Assembly (NCBI GenBank): GCA_022709775.1 | Contig: JAKLIE010000040.1 | Location: 1 to 9,358, forward strand | DNA length: 9,358 nucleotides | Direction of reading: 5' to 3' | DNA from: Pseudomonadota bacterium | Lineage (GTDB): Bacteria; Pseudomonadota; Gammaproteobacteria; Burkholderiales; Casimicrobiaceae | Shown here: piece by piece, positions 1 to 5,856 of the stretch | How the letters are laid out: each line of letters opens with the position of its first letter | How positions within the stretch are numbered: the stretch's first letter is position 1 | Translations under genes and position numbers: made by a program | Notes under the pieces: model-generated | Told to the model about the DNA's origin: nothing | Database searches by the model: none | The model's input: only the letters and a program-made list of their open reading frames with translations

Positions 1-391
1 TCTGCACGACGCAGACGTGAGCCTCCATGCCGCAGACGACGATCTGGGAGCGTCCGGTCGCGGCGAGCATCGCGGCGAAACCGGCATGGTCGAGGGCGCC
101 GAAGCGCGACTTGGCGAAGATCGCGGCCGGCGCGAAGCGGTCGCGCAACCGGGGAATCGTTCGGCCGACGCGATCCGGCAGGTGCTCGGTCGCGAAGCGC
201 GGAATGGCGAATCGCTCGGCGGCGGTCATCAGCGCTTCCGTGCGTCCGATCAGCGCCTCGTGGCCGTGCACGTGCGGCGCGAGCCGTTCCTGGACATCGA
301 CGACGAGGACGAGGCTCCGTTCGCGGTCGAGCCTCGCCAGCGCTCGGCCCTCCGGCTTCGCCGTCGACGACGGGGTCTGGCTCGATGTCAT
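1..391 (-). CDS. Isochorismatase-family cysteine hydrolase (partial, C-terminus beyond the left edge)
   Basis: The minus-strand frame opens with ATG at 391-389 and stays open for 130 codons to the window edge; the last third of a typical 180-200-residue protein is missing. All three residues of the isochorismatase-fold triad are visible: Asp32 in VVDVQ after the first beta strand, Lys94 in FAKSRFG, and nucleophilic Cys127 in GMEAHVCV. The GMEAHVC stretch is typical of the YcaC/nicotinamidase-like subgroup, which hydrolyses C-N or ester bonds through a cysteine acyl-enzyme. The first ~24 residues are polar and variable. The substrate cannot be told from sequence. The gene is divergent from the sugar-acid dehydratase gene, with 113 nt between the two starts. 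A TATAGT hexamer ends 11 nt before the ATG and no Shine-Dalgarno sequence is visible, so the leader may be very short. The family call is firm; specific function is unknown. Confidence 0.85.
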   Translation of the reverse strand, partial: MTSSQTPSSTAKPEGRALARLDRERSLVLVVDVQERLAPHVHGHEALIGRTEALMTAAERFAIPRFATEHLPDRVGRTIPRLRDRFAPAAIFAKSRFGALDHAGFAAMLAATGRSQIVVCGMEAHVCVVQ

Positions 392-401
392 GTCGCCGGC
401 G

Positions 402-407
402 ACTATA
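402..407 (-). promoter_or_regulatory. Putative -10 (TATAGT) for the isochorismatase-family gene
   Basis: Read on the minus strand, this is TATAGT, five of six matches to the sigma-70 -10 consensus in very GC-rich surroundings. It ends 10 bases before the ATG at 391, so a start site 6-8 nt downstream would leave a leader of only a few bases. No convincing -35 was found 16-18 nt upstream. This is inference from hexamer similarity and position. Confidence 0.35.
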
Positions 408-452
408 CCGCAGCGATCCCCGTCGGCACCGGCCCGGGCGCCCGCCGGAATT

Positions 453-460
453 GATAGAGT
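453..460 (+). promoter_or_regulatory. Weak -10-like patch upstream of the dehydratase gene
   Basis: An AT-rich patch (GATAGAGT) lies about 45 nt before the dehydratase start in otherwise GC-rich DNA. GATAGA or TAGAGT each match the -10 consensus at four of six positions. No good -35 is present upstream, so the assignment is tentative. Confidence 0.22.
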
Positions 461-504
461 CGAACCCCGGGCGTGCCGCCCCCACCCGCGCCGAGGACCC
501 CGCG

Positions 505-1434
505 ATGCCCGCTTCGAAGACCGCTCCCTGGACCGGCGTCTACCCGATCGCACCGACGCCCTTCACCGACGGCGGCGACCTCGACCTGCCGGGCATGCGG
601 CGCGTGCTCGACTGCATGGTCGACCAGGGCGTCGACGGCATCTGCATCCTCGCGAACTATTCGGAGCAGTTCCTGCTCGCAGACGACGAGCGCGCGACGC
701 TGCTCGACGTCTGCACGACGCACGTCGCGGGTCGCGTCCCGGTGATCGTGACCTGCAGCCACTTCAGCACGCGCATCGCGGGCGAACGGGCCCGGGCGGC
801 GGCCGCCGCGGGCGCGTCGATGCTGATGCTGATGCCGCCCTACCACGGCACGGGGCTCCGCGCGGACGAGGCGGGCATCATGCAGCACTTCGCGCACGTC
901 GCCGAGGCCTCGCGCCTGCCGCTGATGGTGCAGGACGCGCCGCTGTCGGGCGTCGCGCTGACGGTCCCCTTCCTCGCGAGGCTCGCGCGCGAGGTGCCTA
1001 CGGCCTCGTATTTCAAGATCGAGGTGCCGTTCGCGGCAGCGAAGCTCCGCGCGCTGATCGAGGCGGGCGGCAAGGCGGTCGCGGGCCCCTTCGACGGCGA
1101 GGAGTCGATCACGCTGATGGCGGATCTCGACGCCGGCGCCACCGGCACGATGCCTTCGGCGCTGCTGCCCGACCTGATCAAGCCGGTGGTCGAGCACCAC
1201 CTGGCCGGCCGGCGCCGCGAGGCCGCCGCCGCGTACGCGCGCATCCTGCCGCTCGTCAACTTCGAGAACCGGCAGTGCGGGCTCCGCGCGACCAAGGCGG
1301 TGATGAAGGCCGGCGGCGTGATCGGAAGCGATGCCGTCCGCCACCCGATCGAGGCGCTCCACCCCGCGACCCGCGCCGGGCTGCTCGAGCTCGCCGCGGA
1401 GGTCAGACCAATCGCGCTCGCCTGGGGGCGCTGA
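505..1434 (+). CDS. araD: DapA-superfamily dehydratase, probable 2-keto-3-deoxy-L-arabonate dehydratase (309 aa)
   Basis: This is a class I aldolase-fold (beta/alpha)8 protein of the DHDPS/N-acetylneuraminate lyase superfamily. The Schiff-base lysine is Lys171 in YFKIE. DHDPS would have Y-N-x-P where this protein reads VQDAP (residues 142-146), so the catalytic Tyr is replaced by Gln143. That change, with ILANYSEQF (48-56), DDER (60-63), [11 protein letters not shown] (73-83), MPPYHG (110-115) and ENRQ near the C-terminus, matches what I recall of Azospirillum L-2-keto-3-deoxyarabonate dehydratase, which converts L-KDA to alpha-ketoglutaric semialdehyde in non-phosphorylative L-arabinose catabolism. 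Its length equals that family's. The ATG at 505 is preceded by GAGGA at 493-497 (7-nt spacing); an upstream in-frame ATG at 385 lacks homology and overlaps the divergent gene. No other arabinose gene is in view, so a related 2-keto-3-deoxy sugar acid is possible. Superfamily is certain; substrate is inferred. Confidence 0.72.
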   Translation: MPASKTAPWTGVYPIAPTPFTDGGDLDLPGMRRVLDCMVDQGVDGICILANYSEQFLLADDERATLLDVCTTHVAGRVPVIVTCSHFSTRIAGERARAAAAAGASMLMLMPPYHGTGLRADEAGIMQHFAHVAEASRLPLMVQDAPLSGVALTVPFLARLAREVPTASYFKIEVPFAAAKLRALIEAGGKAVAGPFDGEESITLMADLDAGATGTMPSALLPDLIKPVVEHHLAGRRREAAAAYARILPLVNFENRQCGLRATKAVMKAGGVIGSDAVRHPIEALHPATRAGLLELAAEVRPIALAWGR

Positions 1435-1443
1435 GCCGGCGGC

Positions 1444-1449
1444 TACAAT
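1444..1449 (+). promoter_or_regulatory. Putative -10 (TACAAT) for serC
   Basis: TACAAT (five of six to consensus) begins 9 nt after the dehydratase stop and 43 nt before the serC ATG. The spacing would give a leader of about 30 nt. No recognisable -35 lies 16-18 nt upstream; that stretch is inside the end of the preceding gene. It suggests serC has its own promoter rather than being only read through. Confidence 0.4.
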
Positions 1450-1463
1450 GGGCGGCCCCCATT
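1447..1463 (+). repeat. Inverted repeat overlapping the putative serC promoter
   Basis: AATGGG at 1447-1452 is mirrored by CCCATT at 1458-1463 across a 5-nt centre (CGGCC). It overlaps the end of the TACAAT hexamer and the expected transcription start. It could be an operator half-site pair or a hairpin at the transcript's 5' end; short arms mean chance is possible. Confidence 0.35.
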
Positions 1464-1486
1464 CTCCAACGCTTCCCGGATCCCCC

Positions 1487-2566
1487 ATGCGTGCGTACAA
1501 CTTCAGCGCCGGCCCTGCCGTGCTCCCCGAACCGGTGTTGCGGCAGGCCGCCGCCGAGATGCTCGACTGGCACGGCAGCGGGATGTCGGTGATGGAGATG
1601 AGCCACCGCGGCAAGGAGTTCATGGGCATCCACGCGAAGGCCGAGGCCGACCTGCGCACGCTGCTCGCGATCCCGCCGACCCACAAGCTGCTGTTCCTGC
1701 AGGGCGGCGCGATCGCCGAGAACGCGATCATCCCGATGAACCTGCTCGGCTCGCGCAAGGGTGCCGACTACGTCAACACCGGCGAATGGTCGAAGAAGTC
1801 GATCAAGGAGGCGAAGAAGTACTGCACGGTCAACGTCGCGGCCTCCGCCGAGGACGCCAACTTCACCTACGTGCCGCCGCAGAGCCGCTGGACGCTGGAC
1901 CCGGGCGCCGCCTACGTGCACGTCTGCACGAACGAGACGATCGGCGGCGTCGAATATCACTGGACGCCCGCCACCGGGGACGTGCCGCTGGTGGCCGACA
2001 TGTCCTCGCACATCCTGTCGCGCGTCGTCGACGTGTCCGGGTACGGCGTGATCTACGGCGGCGCGCAGAAGAACATCGGTCCCGCAGGCCTCACGATCGT
2101 CATCGTCCGCGAGGACCTGCTCGACCGCGCGCTCCCGATCTGCCCGTCGGCGTTCCACTGGAAGGAGCAGGTCGAGGCGGACTCGATGCTGAACACGCCG
2201 CCGACCTACGCGATCTACATCGCGGGCCTCGTGTTCGAGTGGCTGCTCGCGCAGGGCGGCGTGCCGGCGATCGAGAGGAAGAACATCGCGAAGGCGAAGC
2301 TCCTGTACGACGCGCTCGACGCGAGCGCGTTCTACGTGTCGCCGGTCCGCAGGGAGGACCGTTCGCGCATGAACGTGCCGTTCAAGCTTCGTGACGAGAA
2401 GCTCGACGGCGCGTTCCTGAAGGGCGCGGAGGAGCGGGGCATGGTGCAGCTCAAGGGCCACCGGGCCGTCGGCGGCATGCGCGCCTCGATCTACAACGCG
2501 ATGCCGATCGAGGGCGTTCAGGCGCTGGTGGACTACCTGAAGGACTTCGAGAAGCGGCACGGGTGA
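1487..2566 (+). CDS. serC: Phosphoserine aminotransferase (359 aa)
   Basis: This PLP-dependent class V aminotransferase converts 3-phosphohydroxypyruvate and glutamate to 3-phosphoserine and 2-oxoglutarate, the second step of serine synthesis; the same enzyme type also acts in pyridoxal phosphate synthesis. The full-length family pattern is present: N-terminal YNFSAGPA (4-11), the [10 protein letters not shown] block (33-42), FLQGGA (70-75), ADMSSH with the pyridine-binding Asp171, and the PLP Schiff-base lysine Lys195 in [11 protein letters not shown]. The C-terminal domain contains [12 protein letters not shown] and [12 protein letters not shown]. Length is normal for SerC (about 360). The ATG at 1487 is where homology begins; no strong Shine-Dalgarno precedes it. 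The stop lies 6 nt before the next start, a PGDH of the same pathway, so the two are almost certainly cotranscribed. No defects seen. Confidence 0.97.
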   Translation: MRAYNFSAGPAVLPEPVLRQAAAEMLDWHGSGMSVMEMSHRGKEFMGIHAKAEADLRTLLAIPPTHKLLFLQGGAIAENAIIPMNLLGSRKGADYVNTGEWSKKSIKEAKKYCTVNVAASAEDANFTYVPPQSRWTLDPGAAYVHVCTNETIGGVEYHWTPATGDVPLVADMSSHILSRVVDVSGYGVIYGGAQKNIGPAGLTIVIVREDLLDRALPICPSAFHWKEQVEADSMLNTPPTYAIYIAGLVFEWLLAQGGVPAIERKNIAKAKLLYDALDASAFYVSPVRREDRSRMNVPFKLRDEKLDGAFLKGAEERGMVQLKGHRAVGGMRASIYNAMPIEGVQALVDYLKDFEKRHG

Positions 2567-2572
2567 TCGGCG

Positions 2573-3745
2573 ATGTTCCGGATCCTCACGCTCAACCAGA
2601 TCTCGGCGCAGGGGCTGCACCGCTTCCCGTCCGCGCGCTACACGGTCGGCAAGTCCGTCGACGATCCCGACGCGATCGTCGTGCGTTCGCACGACATGCA
2701 CGCGATGGCCATTCCCGCGAGCGTCAAGGCGATCGGCCGCGCCGGCGCCGGCACGAACAACATCCCGGTCGCCGCGATGTCGAAGCGCGGCGCGCCGGTG
2801 TTCAACGCGCCGGGGGCGAACGCGAACGCGGTCAAGGAGCTCGTGCTGGCGGCGCTCCTGCTCGGCGCGCGCAACGTCGTCCCGGCGCTGCGCTACGTGG
2901 ACGGCCTCGATCCGGGCGCCCCCGACCTCGAGGCGCGCGTCGAGGAAGGCAAGAAGCAGTTCGCCGGCGTCGAGCTGCCGGGGCGGACGCTCGGCATCGT
3001 CGGCCTGGGGTCGATCGGGAGCCTCGTGGCCGATACGGCGATCAAGCTCGGCATGAAGGCGATCGGCTACGACCCGGAGATCACCGTCGACGCCGCATGG
3101 CGCCTGCCGTCGTCGGTGCGCAGGGCGAACTCGATCGACGAGGTGGTCCGTCACGCCGACTTCATCTCCCTGCACGTGCCGCTCGTCGCGGCGACGCGCC
3201 ACCTGGTCGACGCGACGAAGCTCGCGCTCGCGAAGCCCGGCGCCTTCCTGCTCAACTTCTCGCGCGATGCGATCGTCGACGAGGACGCGGTGGTCGCGGC
3301 GCTGCGCGCGCAGAAGCTCAGGGGCTACCTGTGCGACTTCCCGAGCGCGAAGCTGATCGGCGAGCCGCGCGTGGTGGCGCTGCCGCACCTCGGCGCCTCG
3401 ACCGCGGAGGCCGAGGAGAACTGCGCCGCGATGGTCGTCGATCAGGTGCGCGAGTACCTCGAGCACGGAACGATCGCGAACGCGGTCAACTTCCCGAACG
3501 TCGAGATGGCGCGCGAGTCGCCCCATCGGCTGGCGATCGCGAACGCGAACGTGCCGAACATGCTCGGCCAGATCAGCTCGACGGTGGCGCGCGCGGGACT
3601 CAACATCCACAACATGGTCAACAAGTCGCGCGGCGACATGGCGTACACGCTCGTCGACGTCGACAGCGCGGTCGACGACGCGACGATCCGCTCGATCGCG
3701 TCGATCGACGGCGTGCTGTCGGTTCGGGCCATTCCCGCGCCCTGA
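2573..3745 (+). CDS. serA: D-3-phosphoglycerate dehydrogenase, short ACT-containing type (390 aa)
   Basis: This D-2-hydroxyacid dehydrogenase oxidises 3-phosphoglycerate to 3-phosphohydroxypyruvate with NAD, feeding the upstream serC product. The Rossmann motif is GLGSIG (144-149), followed by the NAD-ribose acid Asp167 in GYDP. The catalytic Arg is Arg231 in FSRDAIVDE and the catalytic His is His272 in PHLGAST. A C-terminal ACT domain starts around residue 318 (NVPNMLGQISSTVARAGLNI), the usual site of allosteric serine binding. Sequence around 252-320 (CDFP, PHLGAST, ENCA, VDQ, AVNFPN) is that of the compact PGDH subtype I know mainly from Firmicutes and Bacteroidetes, not E. coli SerA. The usual VFxxEP segment carrying the catalytic Glu is replaced by a shorter CDFPSAKLIGEP run, so the position of that residue is unclear. 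Start at ATG 2573, 6 nt after serC. Pathway context makes the function near certain. Confidence 0.9.
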   Translation: MFRILTLNQISAQGLHRFPSARYTVGKSVDDPDAIVVRSHDMHAMAIPASVKAIGRAGAGTNNIPVAAMSKRGAPVFNAPGANANAVKELVLAALLLGARNVVPALRYVDGLDPGAPDLEARVEEGKKQFAGVELPGRTLGIVGLGSIGSLVADTAIKLGMKAIGYDPEITVDAAWRLPSSVRRANSIDEVVRHADFISLHVPLVAATRHLVDATKLALAKPGAFLLNFSRDAIVDEDAVVAALRAQKLRGYLCDFPSAKLIGEPRVVALPHLGASTAEAEENCAAMVVDQVREYLEHGTIANAVNFPNVEMARESPHRLAIANANVPNMLGQISSTVARAGLNIHNMVNKSRGDMAYTLVDVDSAVDDATIRSIASIDGVLSVRAIPAP

Positions 3746-3785
3746 GCCGCCGCCCGCTCGGGCCTCCGAACCCCGCCCTCCGCAC

Positions 3786-3789
3786 GGAG
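3786..3789 (+). promoter_or_regulatory. Shine-Dalgarno deciding a TTG start for the GST-like gene
   Basis: GGAG lies 6 nt before TTG at 3796, and the first residues after that TTG (KIYYS) are the first beta strand of the thioredoxin-like GST fold. No ATG or GTG is found at a suitable distance, so this site selects the TTG start. Confidence 0.55.
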
Positions 3790-3795
3790 CGATCC

Positions 3796-4401
3796 TTGAA
3801 GATCTACTACAGCGTCACCTCGCCGTTCGTCCGCAAGTGCCTCGTCGCCGCGCACGAGCTCGGCCTGCGCGATCGCATCGAGCTCGTCGAGGCGTCCGCG
3901 CACCCGGTCGCGCGCGACCGGGCGCTCGTCGCGGTCAACCCGCTCGGGCAGGTGCCGACGCTCGTCACCGACGACGGCGCGGTGATCTACGACAGCCGCG
4001 TGGTCGTCGAGTACCTGAACGCGCTGGGGGACGGCGAGATCGTCCCGGGCGATCCGGACGCGCGCTGGGGCGTGCTCACCGAGCAGGCGCTCGCGGACGG
4101 CATCACCGACGCCGCGCTGCTCACGCGCTACGAGGTCGCGGCACGGCCCGAGGCGCTGCGCTGGGGCGAGTGGATCGAAGGGCAGCTCGACAAGGTGGCG
4201 TGCGGGCTCGCCGATCTCGAACGCCGCGCGAGCTCGTTCGGCGACCGCGTCGACGTCGGCACGATCGCGTTCGCGTGCGCGCTCGGCTACCTCGACTTCC
4301 GGTTCGCATCGCTCGCCTGGCGCGAGCGGCATCCGAACGCGGCGGCCTGGTACGAATGGTTCGCCGGGCGCGAGTCGATGGTCGCGACGCGGCCCTCGTG
4401 A
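3796..4401 (+). CDS. Glutathione S-transferase family protein (201 aa, TTG start)
   Basis: The N-terminal thioredoxin-like domain (about residues 1-76) begins KIYYS and has SPFVRK (9-14), the helix-1 motif of bacterial YibF-like GSTs in which a Ser rather than Tyr probably stabilises the glutathione thiolate. NPLGQVPTL (48-56) carries the cis-proline Pro54, and YDSR (65-68) contains the Asp-Ser pair that binds the gamma-glutamyl group. The rest is the all-helical C-terminal domain, with a recognisable VDVGTIAFACALGYLDFR stretch where the N-capping box region is expected. Length is normal. The start is TTG at 3796, supported by GGAG at 3786-3789. It follows serA by 50 nt and ends one nucleotide before the alpha/beta hydrolase ATG, indicating translational coupling. 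The link to serine synthesis is positional only; the substrate is unknown. Confidence 0.85.
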   Translation: MKIYYSVTSPFVRKCLVAAHELGLRDRIELVEASAHPVARDRALVAVNPLGQVPTLVTDDGAVIYDSRVVVEYLNALGDGEIVPGDPDARWGVLTEQALADGITDAALLTRYEVAARPEALRWGEWIEGQLDKVACGLADLERRASSFGDRVDVGTIAFACALGYLDFRFASLAWRERHPNAAAWYEWFAGRESMVATRPS

Positions 4402-4402
4402 G

Positions 4403-5230
4403 ATGGCCGCGCTGGGCGTCGCCTCCGGGCGCGCGATGCTCGCCGTCGAATCGGCGGGGGACGGTCCGCCCGTCGTGCTGCTGCACGCCGGCGTTGCCGA
4501 CCGGCGCATGTGGCGCGCGCAGGCAGTGGCGCTGACAGGGGCCGGCTTCCGTGCCGTCGCCTACGATCGGCGCGGCTTCGGGGAGACGCTGCACGCCGAC
4601 GAGGAGTATTCGCACGTCGGCGACCTGGTGGCCGTGCTCGACGCGTGCGCTCCGCAGGCGCAGGCGATCCTCGTCGGGTGCTCGCAGGGCGGACGCATCG
4701 CGATCGACGCGGCGCTCGGCCATCCGGAGCGGGTGCGGGGCCTCATGCTCGCCGCGCCTGCGGTGAGCGGCGCGCCCGAGCCCGCGTCGCTGCCGCCGGC
4801 GATCCATGCGTGGGTCGACCGGGTCGAGCGGGCCGAGGCGGCGTTCGACACCGACACGATCAACGCGCTGGAAGCGCATGCGTGGCTCGACGGCCCGCTC
4901 GCCCGCGAGGGGCGCGTCGGCGGCGCGGCGCGCGAGCTGTTCCTCGCGATGAACGAGATCGCGCTTCGCGCCGAGGCGCGCGGAACGGAGATCGAGCCGC
5001 CCCCGGCCTGGGACCGTCTCGCGGAGGTCGCCAAGCCGGCGCTCGTCGCGTGGGGCGACCTGGACTTCCCGGGCGTGGCGGAAACCTGCGAGCACGTCGT
5101 GGCGACGATTCGGGGCGCGCGCCGCCATGTGTTTTCCGGGGCCGCGCACCTGCCCAACCTCGAGCAACCGGCGGCGTTCGACCGCGTTCTGCTCGACTTC
5201 TGCGCGTCGTGCGCGGGCGGGCGCGCCTGA
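4403..5230 (+). CDS. Alpha/beta-fold hydrolase (275 aa)
   Basis: A full-length single-domain alpha/beta hydrolase of the haloperoxidase/hydroxyacyl-esterase type. The oxyanion-hole strand reads VVLLHAGVADRRMW (24-37), the YDRRGFG turn follows (54-60), and the nucleophile elbow is GCSQGG with Ser94. The acid is most likely Asp221 in WGDLDFPG, and the catalytic base is His249 in GAAHLPNLEQP. The intervening 120-205 region is a mainly helical cap. HAG replaces the common HGxG, as in several esterase-like members. No signal peptide, so it is cytoplasmic. The ATG starts one base after the GST-like gene's stop (TGA-G-ATG), so the two are cotranslated and may act together. It converges on the SnoaL-like gene with 31 nt between stops. 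Reaction class (ester, lactone or thioester hydrolysis) cannot be decided from sequence. Confidence 0.88.
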   Translation: MAALGVASGRAMLAVESAGDGPPVVLLHAGVADRRMWRAQAVALTGAGFRAVAYDRRGFGETLHADEEYSHVGDLVAVLDACAPQAQAILVGCSQGGRIAIDAALGHPERVRGLMLAAPAVSGAPEPASLPPAIHAWVDRVERAEAAFDTDTINALEAHAWLDGPLAREGRVGGAARELFLAMNEIALRAEARGTEIEPPPAWDRLAEVAKPALVAWGDLDFPGVAETCEHVVATIRGARRHVFSGAAHLPNLEQPAAFDRVLLDFCASCAGGRA

Positions 5231-5234
5231 CGGA

Positions 5235-5248
5235 CGGCGCGCGCGCCG
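5235..5248. repeat. GC palindrome between two convergent stop codons
   Basis: CGGCGCGCGCGCCG is a perfect 14-base palindrome that fills the centre of the 31-nt gap between two convergent genes. It could fold as a 5-bp stem with a 4-nt loop in either transcript, but there is no T-tract on either side. In DNA this GC-rich it could easily be chance. Confidence 0.3.
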
Positions 5249-5261
5249 CATTCGGGCATCC

Positions 5262-5687
5262 TCACCCCGCGATCTTGCTGTGCCACCAGAGCCTGAGCTC
5301 GCGGCACAGCCCGTCGAAGCCGAACGTCGCCATCGCGATTCCGTCGAGCGCGAGCCGGGGCAATGCCTCCCCCTTCCGGCGGGCGACCAGGTTCGTGCCG
5401 GTCGACGCGGCCCAGATGCGGAACAGCTCGTCCGACGTGACCTGGTAGGTCGTGTGCCAGTGCGCGATCCCGCCGCGCTCGTGGCGCTCCAGGACCTCGT
5501 ATTCGAGGCGGATGTCCTCCTGCAGCTTCGTGCGCTGCCAGTAGGCCTTGATCGCGTCGTGGCCGCGCTGCTCGGCGAACGGCGTGTTGCGATAGACGCC
5601 GTCGGAGGCGAACAGCGACGCGACCAGGTGCTCGTCGCTCGTCTCCCAGGCGCGCTTGTAGATCAGCATGAATTCGTCGATGTCCAT
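5262..5687 (-). CDS. SnoaL/NTF2-like domain protein (141 aa)
   Basis: A small single-domain protein with the NTF2-like cone fold pattern: two N-terminal helices (MDIDEFMLIYKRAWETSD, then HLVASLFASDG), the VYRNTPFAEQRGHDAIKAYW stretch typical of SnoaL-like proteins at about 31-50, then the long curved sheet with IAHWHTTYQV (74-83) and a final strand ending RELRLWWHSK (129-138). This fold is used for polyketide cyclases, isomerases and ligand-binding roles; the sequence identifies none of them. The start is ATG at 5687-5685, where homology begins; upstream in-frame codons up to about 5879 are low-complexity Arg/Pro/Ala and were rejected. The stop is TGA at 5264-5262. It is divergent from the AEC permease gene (169 nt between starts), so a shared regulatory region is possible. 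A CTGACG-N17-CATGAT promoter candidate lies upstream. Confidence 0.8.
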   Translation of the reverse strand: MDIDEFMLIYKRAWETSDEHLVASLFASDGVYRNTPFAEQRGHDAIKAYWQRTKLQEDIRLEYEVLERHERGGIAHWHTTYQVTSDELFRIWAASTGTNLVARRKGEALPRLALDGIAMATFGFDGLCRELRLWWHSKIAG

Positions 5688-5720
5688 CGGCGGCGTTCGG
5701 ACGGGCGTTGCGGAACGGCG

Positions 5721-5749
5721 ATCATGCCACGCGCGGGGACGGGCGTCAG
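5721..5749 (-). promoter_or_regulatory. Putative sigma-70 promoter for the SnoaL-like gene
   Basis: On the minus strand, CTGACG (5749-5744) is followed after exactly 17 nt by CATGAT (5726-5721); each matches consensus at four of six positions. The predicted start near 5714 would give a leader of about 27 nt to the ATG at 5687. Support is spacing plus hexamer similarity only. Confidence 0.35.
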
Positions 5750-5773
5750 GAGGGAGCCCGGCCCGGGTGGCCG

Positions 5774-5795
5774 CCGCGGGCTCGAATGCCCGCGG
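5774..5795. repeat. 8-bp perfect inverted repeat in the SnoaL/AEC divergent region
   Basis: CCGCGGGC at 5774-5781 is mirrored exactly by GCCCGCGG at 5788-5795 around the 6-nt centre TCGAAT. It sits in the 169-nt divergent intergenic region, upstream of both predicted promoters. A dyad with this geometry fits an operator for a dimeric regulator acting on one or both genes. It is not followed by a T-tract, so it is unlikely to be a terminator. No regulator gene is adjacent in the window. Confidence 0.5.
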
Positions 5796-5844
5796 GAAAG
5801 GGCGCCGCCGGACGACCGTCGGCGACTCCCCGCGCGCCATTTGC

Positions 5845-5850
5845 GACAAT
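5845..5850 (+). promoter_or_regulatory. -10-like GACAAT placed for leaderless transcription of the AEC gene
   Basis: GACAAT (four of six to consensus) ends 6 nt before the GTG start at 5857. A transcript starting 6-8 nt downstream would begin at or next to the start codon. No Shine-Dalgarno and no clear -35 are visible. Tentative. Confidence 0.3.
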
Positions 5851-5856
5851 CCGACC

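Noticed and set aside
505..1434. Annotation as dapA (4-hydroxy-tetrahydrodipicolinate synthase)
   Set aside because: The catalytic Tyr of the Y-N-x-P motif is Gln143 here, and the surrounding blocks match the L-KDA dehydratase group instead.
403..1758. Long minus-strand open frame opposite the dehydratase
   Set aside because: No family features; the plus strand encodes a complete DapA-superfamily protein there.
1403..3610. Very long open frame on the minus strand opposite serC and serA
   Set aside because: It is Arg/Asp/His/Val-rich low-complexity sequence with no recognisable motif, and lies antisense to two unmistakable genes. Such antisense frames are expected at this GC content.
5235..5248. 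GC palindrome as a bidirectional rho-independent terminator
   Set aside because: No T-tract on either side, and a simple alternating GC run is likely by chance in this genome; kept only as a low-confidence repeat.
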